From an uncultured Desulfovibrio sp. (GTDB lineage Bacteria; Desulfobacterota; Desulfovibrionia; Desulfovibrionales; Desulfovibrionaceae): a DNA stretch of 33,594 bases. The translations under genes were made by a program, and so were the position numbers. The number at the start of each line of letters is the position of its first letter. The stretch's first letter is position 1. A model generated the notes under the pieces. That model searched no databases, was not told the origin of the DNA, and saw only the letters and a program-made list of their open reading frames with translations. The stretch is taken from NCBI GenBank assembly GCA_900546145.1, contig URBN01000022.1, forward strand, positions 1 to 33,594. Direction: 5' to 3'. This document shows positions 1-7,034 of this stretch, in pieces.

Positions 1-32
1 AAGCCCGCACGCAGTAACCGTTTATATATTTC

Positions 33-76
33 AAAACGCAGGAAGCCGCCCGATACAGGGCGGCTTCCTGCGTTTT
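33..76. terminator. Strong bidirectional hairpin terminator
   Basis: A perfect 19-bp inverted repeat (33-51 with 58-76) closes a 6-base loop at 52-57. One arm begins with AAAA and the other ends in TTTT, so it could stop transcription from either side. The gene it serves lies left of the window. Confidence 0.8.
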
Positions 77-89
77 CAGGCTTCTCCCC

Positions 90-124
90 AAAAAACAAAG
101 AGGCTCCGGGCGGATGCGGAGCCT
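90..124 (-). terminator. Minus-strand hairpin terminator
   Basis: An 8-bp stem (101-108 with 117-124, arm AGGCTCCG) has an A-rich stretch on its left at 90-99. Read on the minus strand it is a hairpin followed by CTTTGTTTTTT, the form of a Rho-independent terminator. No minus-strand gene ends just to its right, so it may belong to a lost gene or back up the tRNA-Asn terminator. Confidence 0.6.
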
Positions 125-391
125 GGCAGTTCTCATTACGTATATTTATATTGATATATACTTATATAATAATATTAAGATAACAACATATATTTAAAAA
201 TACGTCATTTCAAGCTGATATCCATCAAACTCTTCTGGTGGATCACGCTTCTCCCCCAATGACTGACGTGGTTCTGAAAGCCTCTCTGCCATAAAGGCCG
301 AATGGCTGCCGGGAGAGCCGGGAAATCTCATTTTCAAAATCCCAGGGTGGGTTCAGACGACTCTGCAGGACATGCCGTCATTGTGAACGTC
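125..391. other. Gene-free region with an AT-rich block
   Basis: No convincing coding sequence is seen in any frame. Bases 137-215 are very AT-rich, unlike the flanks. The stretch from about 340 to 420 (GTGGGTTC, TTGTGAACG, then a GC hairpin of CTCCCGCC type) resembles the 3' end of IS200/IS605-type tnpB elements. That resemblance is from memory of the family and is only suggestive; no tnpB coding sequence is visible. Confidence 0.3.
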
Positions 392-420
392 CTCCCGCCT
401 GTAGAGGCGGGAGACTTTTT
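392..420 (+). terminator. Plus-strand hairpin terminator
   Basis: A 9-bp stem CTCCCGCCT/AGGCGGGAG (392-400 with 405-413) with a 4-base loop is followed by a T5 run at 416-420. It could be a terminator, or the terminal palindrome of a decayed IS605-type element. Confidence 0.55.
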
Positions 421-433
421 GCAGGACAGGTAA

Positions 434-610
434 AAGCGTCGTTTCAGCGTGCTTGGAATCTTCCCCAATGAAGAATCGCTGATGGGAACAATGGGCGCAG
501 TCCTGATTGAAGAAAATCATCAGAAGCAATCAGGCAGCCCCCTCTTCAGTCCTAAAACTTTTAAGGAGTTCATGACACCCGTTCCCCTCAGAAAGGCAAT
601 TGACAACTAA
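434..610 (+). pseudogene. C-terminal remnant of an IS256-family (Mutator-type) transposase
   Basis: The frame from 434, just after an in-frame TAA at 431, to the TAA at 608-610 encodes 58 residues. It has no start and includes VLGIFPNEESLMG and GAVLIEENH. I recognise the [V]xGIFPN-xx-S-[LV]-xxxxGA[VL]L-x-E pattern as the C-terminal end of IS256/Mutator transposases, whose full length is about 400 residues. About 85% of the gene is missing and no catalytic DDE residues remain, so it is inactive. Translated as protein the fragment reads naturally up to the stop, which argues against chance. The remaining TGACA motifs at 600-605 and 623-628 could be part of the element's end, but no inverted repeat is proven. 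Confidence 0.6.
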
Positions 611-683
611 ACTGGACTTTACTGACACTTCTCTGGGAACAGGCATTTTTGACCAAGTGCGGTGAAACCCCTGTCTGGTTTAT

Positions 684-731
684 AAAAAATCAGGCGGTCT
701 TTGCAGTACGTTGATACTTACAAAAACCGCC
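684..731 (-). terminator. Terminator of the tRNA-Asn transcript
   Basis: On the minus strand an 11-bp stem (721-731 with 693-703, one G-T pair) encloses a 17-base loop and is followed by TGATTTTTTAT (684-692). It begins 14 bases after the tRNA 3' end, which fits a single-gene tRNA transcript. Confidence 0.75.
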
Positions 732-744
732 CACTATTTTCTGC

Positions 745-820
745 TGGCTCCCCAAGACGGACTTGAACCGCCAACCTAGTGATTAACAGTCACCCGCTCT
801 GCCGATTGAGCTATTGGGGA
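745..820 (-). tRNA. tRNA-Asn (anticodon GTT)
   Basis: The minus strand folds as a standard 76-base cloverleaf including an encoded CCA. The acceptor arm is TCCCCAA/TTGGGGA with discriminator G, the D arm contains AGCTC...GAGC, the anticodon loop is CTGTTAA giving GTT, and the T loop is GTTCAAGTC. It decodes AAC and AAU. It stands alone with its own promoter and terminator. Confidence 0.95.
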
Positions 821-838
821 ACGCTTTGAACAAACGCG

Positions 839-867
839 GTTCTACGCCTGACTGACATTTTCGTCAA
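839..867 (-). promoter_or_regulatory. Sigma-70-type promoter for tRNA-Asn
   Basis: On the minus strand there is a -35 box TTGACG (862-867), a 17-base spacer and a -10 box TAGAAC (839-844), ending 19 bases before the tRNA 5' end. The tRNA-Thr gene has the same arrangement (TTGACA, 17, TAGTGA), which supports both. Confidence 0.65.
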
Positions 868-1139
868 GCAGAAAAAAATATTTCGTAAAAATGCCAGTCC
901 CGCGGGTCCACAGCGGGAAGCTGGGCGGTACATCAAAAAAGGTTAAGGCCCGAAAAAACACTGAACATTCCTCTCCGCGCATGTCACTCCTGTTTTGAGT
1001 ATAATCCCGGCGAAGCCGGTGCATCAGGCCCCTCAGGGAATGCTCCTCCTTGTAAATTGGGATGCGTTGGTCTATTGAAGGGCATACTTTCCGGCGCATT
1101 TCCGGGCGCAAATTATTCCTGAAAATAGGGGCTTCCTTC
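868..1139. other. Intergenic region between tRNA-Asn promoter and next gene
   Basis: No gene is supported here. A TATAAT at 1000-1005 points toward the plus-strand gene at 1140 and could be its -10 box, but no clear -35 box lies at the right spacing. A small CCGGC/GCCGG hairpin follows at about 1008-1020. Confidence 0.3.
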
Positions 1140-1640
1140 TTGAAAAAAATACTTCTCATTCTTTTGGCTCTCCTCTGCCTCTCCTTCCCCGCACTGGCCG
1201 AGCAGACGGCTCAGAAGACCATAGCTACGAGTCTGTACAGCATCGACCTGCCCGAGAACTGGCAGGTCATTGAGCAGACCGAGCCTGCGGGGCTGAATAT
1301 CATCGTCTTCACGTCAAAAACCCACGATGCCGTCGTCACCCTTGTCCAGGGTTCCGCGGGCGACTCCGACCTGAACACCATAGCGGAGAGCTTCGCTGAA
1401 CAGTACAAAGCACACGAAAAACCCGTGTACAAGGACGACGTCGCGTACTTCAACTATACAACCTACGAAGGCGATGACGGATCTGCGAGAATCATGGTGC
1501 AGGACGGACAGTTCATCGTGGCGACCATGAGCGGCGATCTGCACAGGAGCCGTATCTTCCTTTCGAAATTTTCAAGCGAAAAGTTCGATGGCCTGTTCTC
1601 CTCGGAAGAAACAACGAAAAAACGGCGCGATTCAAAATAA
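1140..1640 (+). CDS. Exported protein of unknown function (166 aa)
   Basis: I do not recognise the family. From a TTG at 1140 the protein starts with two lysines, then a hydrophobic core (ILLILLALLCLSF) and a PALA-E signal peptidase I site near residue 20, so it is probably exported to the periplasm. The mature part is about 145 residues, mostly beta-type and mixed, with no cysteines, and ends in a charged tail (ETTKKRRDSK). I chose TTG 1140 because AGGGG (1127-1131) sits about 9 bases upstream and the signal peptide then starts properly. An ATG at 1062 in frame would add 26 residues before the signal peptide, which is less likely. It is followed 61 bases later by another unknown gene. Confidence 0.65.
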   Translation: MKKILLILLALLCLSFPALAEQTAQKTIATSLYSIDLPENWQVIEQTEPAGLNIIVFTSKTHDAVVTLVQGSAGDSDLNTIAESFAEQYKAHEKPVYKDDVAYFNYTTYEGDDGSARIMVQDGQFIVATMSGDLHRSRIFLSKFSSEKFDGLFSSEETTKKRRDSK

Positions 1641-1701
1641 GAATCTCACGCCGTCATCCGGCAGCATTTTCCAACCTTCAGAAATATCACGGACGTGCAT
1701 A

Positions 1702-2388
1702 ATGTGGCGCAGTGAAATCGTTAAGACCCTCTTCATGGATATCATGCCCCTCAAACGCAGGGGACTCACTTTTACCTGGAAATCCCTGGACGAACTGCGG
1801 GCCAGGCTGGTGGGCGCCACCGTATACGTCTGCGGCCCAGAACAGACGGATATAACGACAACTTCCAGCGATGGCAGCGTGCATCACCCCTCTCTGTTCA
1901 ATGAAAACGGAGAGATTATCCCCCTCCCCCAGGCTGAGATGCTCATTGAATATACGCATGGGGACGGGAGCCGGCGCGCAGCCCTCTTCACAGACAGAGG
2001 GCAGCAGGGAACGCGTATCTACATTTTCCGATTCAATGAAGCCCGAGGGCGCTGGATGTGGCCCTTCATAGGCATGAACTACGGTCCCACTTTCAATGAG
2101 AACGGCACCATCGCGGTCTATGAACCCACCGTTCTCGCCAAAACCCCGTCCACAACGAGATCCGCCATGGTGAAAGAGCACGCCAGGGACACGGGGCCGG
2201 CCATCGCCTTTCTGGAGCTCATCAGGCAGGGAAAAATTGCCTCTGAAAACGCCCCCGGCAGAAACGCCGCCGAAATAGAAGCCGGGAAATCCGGCCGTGT
2301 TTCCTCGCCCGTTCCCCCGTCCATGGCCAGAGCTTCAAGGACGCACCACGAAAACGCCCCCACGGGCAAGGGTTCGCACAGCGCATGA
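1702..2388 (+). CDS. Unknown soluble protein (228 aa)
   Basis: I do not recognise this protein. It has no signal peptide or membrane helix. The first 120 residues or so are globular-looking, with GATVYVCGPEQTD, an aromatic stretch GRWMWPFIGMNYGPTF and a repeated FNENG motif (SLFNENGEI and TFNENGTI). The last 50 residues are Ala/Pro/Ser-rich and likely disordered. The start is uncertain: ATG 1702 has a weak GGAC upstream, ATG 1735 is in frame, and the frame is open further back to 1588, inside the preceding gene. It lies between the exported protein and the HIT gene on the same strand with short gaps, so the three may be co-transcribed. Confidence 0.55.
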   Translation: MWRSEIVKTLFMDIMPLKRRGLTFTWKSLDELRARLVGATVYVCGPEQTDITTTSSDGSVHHPSLFNENGEIIPLPQAEMLIEYTHGDGSRRAALFTDRGQQGTRIYIFRFNEARGRWMWPFIGMNYGPTFNENGTIAVYEPTVLAKTPSTTRSAMVKEHARDTGPAIAFLELIRQGKIASENAPGRNAAEIEAGKSGRVSSPVPPSMARASRTHHENAPTGKGSHSA

Positions 2389-2435
2389 TCCCGATGTGCG
2401 CCGGCAATTGTTCTATTTCAAAAGGAGAAAATATC

Positions 2436-2849
2436 ATGGGTGAGTGCATTTTCTGCCTTATCGCACAGGGCAAAATTCCTTCTTCCAAAATTTACGAGAC
2501 CGACAGCCTGTACGCGTTTCTCGACCTGAACCCCGTACATAAGGGGCACACGCTGATCATCCCAAAAAAACACGCCGGAAATATTTTTGAGCTGGATCCC
2601 TCCCTGGGCGGTGAGCTCGTTTCCTTCATGAAAAAGGTCGGCCATGCCGTCATGGAAACCACCGGAGCCACAGGACTCAACATTTACCAGAACAACGGGC
2701 GTTCAGCTGGTCAGGAAGTTGATCACCTGCACTGGCATCTTATTCCCCGCTTTGACGGCGACGGACTCAAACTGTGGCCCCAGGGCAAGTACGATTCCAT
2801 GGAGGAAATGAACGGCCTTGCGGAAAAAATACGCTCCAGGCTCAGCTGA
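2436..2849 (+). CDS. HIT-family nucleotide-binding hydrolase
   Basis: This 137-residue protein is a histidine-triad hydrolase of the Hint/HinT type, which cleaves purine nucleoside phosphoramidates or related AMP-linked substrates in the cytoplasm. The triad H97-L-H99-W-H101-LI is intact, with H101 near the chain's catalytic centre. The N-terminal C4-x2-C7 pair and H46 fit the zinc site found in many bacterial Hint proteins. The length matches the family (110-150 aa). The start is ATG 2436 with AAAGGAG at 2421-2427; a longer in-frame version from 2385 would run through this ribosome-binding site and is rejected. The exact substrate cannot be told from sequence. Confidence 0.9.
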   Translation: MGECIFCLIAQGKIPSSKIYETDSLYAFLDLNPVHKGHTLIIPKKHAGNIFELDPSLGGELVSFMKKVGHAVMETTGATGLNIYQNNGRSAGQEVDHLHWHLIPRFDGDGLKLWPQGKYDSMEEMNGLAEKIRSRLS

Positions 2850-2909
2850 ACAACTTCCCACTCTCATCCGGCAGACGCTCTGTTAATCCGCCTGAAAACA
2901 GAAACTTTA

Positions 2910-2938
2910 TTGACTTTCCCCTTATTCTGTTTTTTAGT
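2910..2938 (+). promoter_or_regulatory. Possible sigma-70 promoter upstream of the dctP leader
   Basis: TTGACT at 2910-2915 is separated by 17 bases from TTTAGT at 2933-2938. Transcription would start near 2945, just before the structured element at 2982-3084 and about 200 bases before dctP. The -10 box is a poor match, so confidence is low. Confidence 0.3.
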
Positions 2939-2981
2939 TTAAGAACATCAGTGTGGAGTCATCTGCGAAGCTGTCGGATAC

Positions 2982-3084
2982 GAACCTGCTTTCTCCTGTT
3001 CCATTCCGTTGAAAACCGTCGCCTCCATTGACGGGGGCCGCCCCTGAGGGCTGCCTGGGACAGAGAGACCGCAGGTTCTTTTTT
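2982..3084 (+). ncRNA. Candidate structured leader RNA or small RNA ending in a terminator
   Basis: Two distant segments pair into an irregular closing stem: GAACCTGC 2982-2989 with GCAGGTTC 3071-3078, then TCTC 2992-2995 with GAGA 3065-3068, CTGT 2996-2999 with ACAG 3060-3063, and TCC 3000-3002 with GGG 3057-3059. That makes about 19 pairs with one 2x2 internal loop and one bulge. Between them, CCGTC/GACGG (3016-3020, 3030-3034) and a GC hairpin around 3034-3055 can form, giving a three-way junction. A T6 run (3079-3084) directly follows the closing stem, so that stem could act as a terminator. The element ends 62 bases before the dctP start. It matches no riboswitch I know. It could be an attenuator controlling the TRAP operon or a free small RNA. 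Confidence 0.4.
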
Positions 3085-3146
3085 ATTCTGAGCAGCTTGA
3101 AACTCCCCGCTGATTATCTGTTTCACTTTCAGGAGGAGAGGATTCC

Positions 3147-4235
3147 ATGAACAGGCTGTTCACCAGAGTGTGTAAAGCTTTTGCTGTTCTGTTCTGTGCC
3201 GCTGCCATCGCGACGCCGTCCATGGCAGCCGAGTACAAGCAGGAGTACAAACTGAGCGTCGTCCCCGGTCCCACTTCCGGATGGGCCCAGGGAGCCTTCT
3301 ACTTTGCCGACCTGGTCCGCGAACGCACCAACGGCCGCGTCAACATTAAGGTCTACCCCGCCGGCCAGCTTTTTGCCGGCAAGCAGACCAATGAATTCAT
3401 GATGCTCCGTCAGGGAGCCATTGACTTCGCTTTCGGTTCCACCATCAACTGGTCTCCCCAGATTAAGGAACTCAACCTTCCCTGCCTGCCTTTCTTTATT
3501 GGTGTGCAGCCCCAGCCTTACAAGGCCATGGACGCCATCCTCGCCGGTAAAGCCGGCAAGATGATGATCGACGCTGTTGAAAAGAAGGGCGTTCACGTCA
3601 TCGGCTGGGCTGAAAACGGCTTCCGCGAACTGACCACCAGCAAGGGCCCCATCACCAAGCCTGAAGACCTCAAGGGCATGAAAATCCGCGTTGTCGGCAG
3701 CCCTCTTTTCATTGAAACCTTCCGCGCTCTTGGCGCCAACCCGGTCAATATGAACTGGGCCGAATCCATCACCGGATTCCAGCAGGGCATCGTTGACGGT
3801 CAGGAAAATCCGACCAACGGTATCATCATTCCCTCCAAGCTGTGGCAGTATCACAAGTATCTGTGCGACTGGCATTACCTCATCGACCCGCTTCTGAACA
3901 GCGTGAATCCCGGCGTCTGGAAGCAGTTCTCCGCTGAGGATCAGAAGATTATCACCGAGTGCGCCGCCCTCAGCGAAAAGTACAGCAAGGCTCTTTCCCG
4001 CGTCGGCCTCGATGATGGCACCGCTCTGAAGTACCTCCAGAGCCTCAACAAGGCTCCGCAGGACACCGATCCCATCGCTGTCATGAAGAAGAACGGCATG
4101 ACTGTTGTCGAGCTGACTGCCGAGCAGAAGAAGGCCTTCGTCGACGCCACCAAGAGCGTGCGTGACAACTGGACCAAGAAAATTGGCCCTGCTCTCGTGA
4201 AGGCCGCTGAAGAGGATATGGCCTCCGTCAAGTAG
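3147..4235 (+). CDS. TRAP transporter substrate-binding protein (DctP family)
   Basis: This 362-residue protein is the periplasmic binding component of a TRAP carrier, which captures an organic acid and hands it to the DctQM membrane parts for sodium-driven uptake. A signal peptide (MNRLFTRVCKAF..., cleavage after SMAA near residue 28) is followed by a full DctP domain. The family-typical segments are present: KPEDLKGMKIRV, whose Arg normally salt-bridges the ligand carboxylate, then NPVNMNWAESITGFQQGIVDGQENP. AGGAGGAGAGG lies at 3131-3141, ahead of ATG 3147. Codon use is strongly biased toward a few codons (AAG, CTC, GCC), typical of a highly expressed gene. The ligand cannot be named; C4-dicarboxylates, keto acids and sulfonates are all handled by relatives. 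Confidence 0.93.
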   Translation: MNRLFTRVCKAFAVLFCAAAIATPSMAAEYKQEYKLSVVPGPTSGWAQGAFYFADLVRERTNGRVNIKVYPAGQLFAGKQTNEFMMLRQGAIDFAFGSTINWSPQIKELNLPCLPFFIGVQPQPYKAMDAILAGKAGKMMIDAVEKKGVHVIGWAENGFRELTTSKGPITKPEDLKGMKIRVVGSPLFIETFRALGANPVNMNWAESITGFQQGIVDGQENPTNGIIIPSKLWQYHKYLCDWHYLIDPLLNSVNPGVWKQFSAEDQKIITECAALSEKYSKALSRVGLDDGTALKYLQSLNKAPQDTDPIAVMKKNGMTVVELTAEQKKAFVDATKSVRDNWTKKIGPALVKAAEEDMASVK

Positions 4236-4249
4236 TTTTTTTGTTTTTT

Positions 4250-4287
4250 CCGGGCCGGCTGTGCAACATAGCCGGCCCGGTTTCTTT
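4250..4287 (+). terminator. Intercistronic hairpin between dctP and dctQ
   Basis: A perfect 11-bp GC-rich stem (4250-4260 with 4270-4280) and 9-base loop begins 15 bases after the dctP stop, followed by TTTCTTT. The dctQ ribosome-binding site (AAGGA, 4288-4292) comes immediately after. It probably protects or partly terminates the message so that more binding protein than membrane subunit is made, an arrangement known for binding-protein-dependent carriers. Confidence 0.7.
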
Positions 4288-4302
4288 AAGGAATATAATC
4301 CC

Positions 4303-4773
4303 ATGTGGTCCTTTCTCGACAAGCGGTTCGAAGACATTCTCGGATCGATAATGCTGGCTGTGATGGTGACAATCACATTCCTCAACGTCATCGTCAGATA
4401 CTGCACAAATTTCTCATTCGCCTGGACAGAAGAAATCACCATCAACTTTTTTGTCTGGGTCGTTCTGCTGGGTACCGCCCGGGCCTTCCGCGAGGGCAGC
4501 AACCTTTGCATGAACCTTCTTTACGACGCCTGTCCCAGGACCACCCGACTATTTCTCTACATCGTATGTGTCATTCTCTGCGTAGTGTTCTTTTCTGCTC
4601 TCTGCTGGACGGGAACGCTGGAAGTCTTCGATGAAATCGAACTCGAATCAACGTCCGAGTCTCTGGAAATTCCGGTCTGGCTCTATACCATGTGCACGCC
4701 CCTGCTCTCCCTGCTGGTTATCTTCCGCATTCTGCAGCGTGCCACACACACTCTCCGTACGGGCAAATACTAA
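4303..4773 (+). CDS. TRAP transporter small membrane subunit (DctQ family)
   Basis: This 156-residue protein is the four-helix small membrane subunit that pairs with DctM. Hydrophobic helices lie at roughly residues 13-31, 41-60, 83-104 and 124-145. The family signature WTEEITINFFVWVVLLGTARAFREG is present between helices 2 and 3 (AFREG...). The start ATG 4303 has AAGGA 11-15 bases upstream; a longer frame from 4261 would begin inside the hairpin. It is 9 bases from dctM, so the two are translated together. Confidence 0.92.
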   Translation: MWSFLDKRFEDILGSIMLAVMVTITFLNVIVRYCTNFSFAWTEEITINFFVWVVLLGTARAFREGSNLCMNLLYDACPRTTRLFLYIVCVILCVVFFSALCWTGTLEVFDEIELESTSESLEIPVWLYTMCTPLLSLLVIFRILQRATHTLRTGKY

Positions 4774-4782
4774 GGGACAGTC

Positions 4783-6078
4783 ATGAACAGCGCAGTTTTT
4801 TCTGATCCGGCATTCTGGTTGCTGGTCATTTTCGTCATTCCGCTCATCATCCGTGTGCCAATCGCCGTCGCACTTGGTTTCTCCGCCCTGGTTATCGTCT
4901 GGGGCTGGGATATGGGCATTGGCATGATTTCCTATAACTTTTTCGCGGGCGTCGCCAAATTCCCGCTCCTGGCCATCCCCTTCTTCATTCTGGCTGGCTA
5001 CATCATGGAACGCGCAGGAATCGCTGCACGCATCATCGAACTGATGGAAGCCCTCGTCGGTGACAAGACCGGCGGTCTGGCCGTGGCCTCCGTCGCCGTG
5101 TGCACGTTCTGGGGCGCAGTCAGTGGTTCCGGTCCGGCCACAGTGGCGGCTCTCGGCCTGGTGCTCATTCCCGGAATGGTCAAGGCCGGTTATGACAAGG
5201 CCTTCGCCTCATCGGCCGTCGCCGTCACCTCGGGTATCGCCATAGTCATTCCCCCGAGCATCGCTTTCATCGTGTACGGCGGCATCACGGATGTCTCTGT
5301 TCCGGCCCTGTTCGCAGGCGGCTTCATCCCCGGTCTGGTCGTTGCCTGCTTTATTCTCGCCGCCGTCGTAATCATTTCCAAAAAGCGCGGCTACCACGGC
5401 GTCAAGCGTACGAAACCCATGCTCCAGATCCTGAAAGAATCATTCTGGGGAGCCATGACGCCTGTTGTCATTCTCGGGGGCATCTACGGCGGCATCTTCA
5501 CGCCCACAGAGGCGGCCGCCATTGCCGTTTTCTACGGTCTCTTCGTCGGTATCTTCATTTATAAGACAATCAACAGCGTCAAAATGCTGTTCGAGATTTT
5601 CGCACAGTCCATGCGCGCCACGGCCATCGTCATGATCGTGGTCACCTGCGCCGGCCTCTTCAGCTGGGTGGCGTCCACGGTGGGTCTCATCGAAAAGGGG
5701 TCCTCGCTCTTTCTCTCCCTCTCCAGCAGCCCCGTTGTTATCATGCTCATGATCAACCTCATCCTGCTTTTCGCGGGCATGCTGCTTGACGCTATCTCGA
5801 TTTACTATGTCTTCCTGCCCTTCATGCTGCCCATCATCGCCAATTTTGGCTGGGATCCCCTCTGGTTCGGCATAGTGATGACCGTTAACCTCGCCATCGG
5901 CCAGGTGACGCCTCCCGTGGCTGTCAACCTCTATGTTGCCGCCCATATCAGCAACCTGACCATGGAAGAAATAAGCAGGTCAAGCCTGCCGCTTATCTTC
6001 GCGGCGATCCTCGCCCTCGTGGTCATTATCCTCTTCCCCGGCCTGTCCACGTTCCTGCCCAATCTGCTGGGACTCTGA
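4783..6078 (+). CDS. TRAP transporter large permease (DctM family)
   Basis: The 431-residue protein is the elevator-type transport subunit of the TRAP carrier, with about 11-12 membrane helices. Family motifs are clear: FPLLAIPFFILAG near residue 58, the GAVSGSGPATVAALG segment near 110, IPPSIAFIVYG near 152, and FTPTEAAAIAVFYG near 235. The two halves each carry a re-entrant loop that binds sodium and substrate. Start ATG 4783 has AAGGGAC upstream. Length and motifs are complete, so the operon dctP-dctQ-dctM encodes a full carrier. A hairpin terminator follows 32 bases after the stop. Confidence 0.95.
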   Translation: MNSAVFSDPAFWLLVIFVIPLIIRVPIAVALGFSALVIVWGWDMGIGMISYNFFAGVAKFPLLAIPFFILAGYIMERAGIAARIIELMEALVGDKTGGLAVASVAVCTFWGAVSGSGPATVAALGLVLIPGMVKAGYDKAFASSAVAVTSGIAIVIPPSIAFIVYGGITDVSVPALFAGGFIPGLVVACFILAAVVIISKKRGYHGVKRTKPMLQILKESFWGAMTPVVILGGIYGGIFTPTEAAAIAVFYGLFVGIFIYKTINSVKMLFEIFAQSMRATAIVMIVVTCAGLFSWVASTVGLIEKGSSLFLSLSSSPVVIMLMINLILLFAGMLLDAISIYYVFLPFMLPIIANFGWDPLWFGIVMTVNLAIGQVTPPVAVNLYVAAHISNLTMEEISRSSLPLIFAAILALVVIILFPGLSTFLPNLLGL

Positions 6079-6109
6079 TCAGGTCACTGAGAAGCATATC
6101 TGAATCCCT

Positions 6110-6140
6110 GAGCCTGCCTGATTTCAAATCAGGCAGGCTC
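6110..6140 (+). terminator. Hairpin after dctM
   Basis: A 12-14 bp perfect stem (arms from 6110 and to 6140, core GAGCCTGCCTGA/TCAGGCAGGCTC) with a tiny loop lies 32 bases after the dctM stop. The downstream sequence TATTGCTCT is only weakly T-rich, so it may be a 3' stabiliser as much as a terminator. Confidence 0.6.
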
Positions 6141-6468
6141 TATTGCTCTGAAACAGAAAACTTTTCCCCGGAAACATTCTGGTTCCGCAGGACTCATTAC
6201 CCAGAGCGTACGGTCCTGCCGCGGAATCCCCTCACGCCTTCCTGAAGAAAGCATCAATCCATCTTCTGCCGGCAATCCTGAAGCCACGCGAAAGCACAAT
6301 GCTTTTTATCCCCTGTTCAGCCCTGCCGTAACATTCGGGAACAGGCCACAGGACGACAAAAAATATTAGGCATGGATATTATTTTTTATAACGGAGAGGA
6401 GTGACGCTTCCCGGCCACAGACAGGATCTCACGGCCGGCAACGCCTTCCGGCATTACAGCCCTGCCGG
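6141..6468. other. Gene-free region with several weak dyads
   Basis: No coding sequence is supported. Visible structure: a split dyad around 6180-6228 (TTCCG/CGGAA and CAGGAC/GTCCTG), CCTGTTC/GAACAGG (6312-6318 with 6339-6345), and an AT dyad AAAAAATA/TATTTTTT near 6357-6388. None matches a known RNA. It may be the remains of a lost gene. Confidence 0.3.
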
Positions 6469-6503
6469 AAAAAAAAGGGCCGTGGCGGAAAACCACAGCC
6501 CTT
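6469..6503 (-). terminator. Terminator of the tRNA-Thr transcript
   Basis: On the minus strand an 11-bp stem (6493-6503 with 6475-6485, one G-T pair) is followed by a T8 run (6469-6476). It lies 9 bases after the tRNA-Thr 3' end. Confidence 0.85.
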
Positions 6504-6511
6504 AACATTCA

Positions 6512-6587
6512 TGGAGCCAACTGAGGGACTTGAACTCTCGACCTGCTGATTACGAATCAGCTGCTCTACCGACTGAGCTAAGTTGGC
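6512..6587 (-). tRNA. tRNA-Thr (anticodon CGT)
   Basis: The minus strand gives a standard 76-base cloverleaf with encoded CCA. The acceptor arm is GCCAACT/AGTTGGC, the D arm TAGCTCAGTCGGTAGAGCA, the anticodon stem-loop CTGATTCGTAATCAG with CGT, and the T arm contains GTTCAAGTC. It decodes ACG. It stands alone with its own promoter and terminator. Confidence 0.95.
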
Positions 6588-6613
6588 ATTCAATCACTTT
6601 TCGTGATTTCGTC

Positions 6614-6642
6614 TCACTACGCTAAAACACCGTTTCTGTCAA
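6614..6642 (-). promoter_or_regulatory. Sigma-70-type promoter for tRNA-Thr
   Basis: On the minus strand TTGACA (6637-6642), a 17-base spacer and TAGTGA (6614-6619) lie 26 bases upstream of the tRNA 5' end. The layout mirrors that of tRNA-Asn. Confidence 0.65.
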
Positions 6643-6662
6643 CTGAACAGTTCCGGTATCTG

Positions 6663-7034
6663 CTACTTTTTCTTCACCTGGAAGGGAATCCAGTGCAGGG
6701 CACTGCTCTCTTCCTGGGTCGATCCGATGGCCCATTCGAAATTATCCCAGCCCATTTTTTCGGCGACTTTGGCAGCTGTGCCTGCGGCATCAATGACGGG
6801 ATGCTTCCTGAACACGGTACTCAGGCCATAGGTCAGGCTGCAGACAAGACATTTGCCGGGGCGCTGATGCAGCTCATAGGCCATTTCCACATGATCTTCG
6901 GTTTCATTGCGCACGGTGAGGACAATGTCGTACGCACCTTCCTCGGCGCCGCCAAAAAGAACTTCAAAGAACTGATCTGTCCTTTCCGGAGGGAAAATTT
7001 CTTTCAGAAAAGCATTATCGATCTTAGCAGACAT
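6663..7034 (-). CDS. Small conserved-looking protein of unknown function, coupled to gluQRS
   Basis: The 123-residue protein has no signal peptide or membrane helix. Its middle part, QRPGKCLVCSLTYGLSTVF followed by RKHPVI, looks like a conserved core with a CxxC pair. I recall similar proteins in Desulfovibrio genomes, where they sometimes carry an implausible homeobox label that should be ignored; no function is known to me. AAGGAGA lies 8-14 bases before ATG 7034. The start overlaps the last 11 bases of gluQRS, so translation is probably coupled. The CxxC could bind a metal or be redox-active, but two cysteines alone are not a full zinc site. Confidence 0.8.
   Translation of the reverse strand: MSAKIDNAFLKEIFPPERTDQFFEVLFGGAEEGAYDIVLTVRNETEDHVEMAYELHQRPGKCLVCSLTYGLSTVFRKHPVIDAAGTAAKVAEKMGWDNFEWAIGSTQEESSALHWIPFQVKKK

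Noticed and set aside
2975..3084. Thiamine pyrophosphate riboswitch or 4.5S RNA in the dctP leader
   Set aside because: A GAACCTG word is present, but the rest of the TPP core is missing, and the GGAAGCAGC-type loop of SRP RNA is absent.
3129..4511. Long minus-strand frame (460 codons) opposite dctP
   Set aside because: It is antisense to a clear DctP protein with signal peptide and ribosome-binding site; its product has no recognisable domain.
6401..6505. Short GTG frame (34 codons) after GGAGAGGAG
   Set aside because: It runs into the tRNA-Thr terminator on the opposite strand and its residues look random, despite the good ribosome-binding site.
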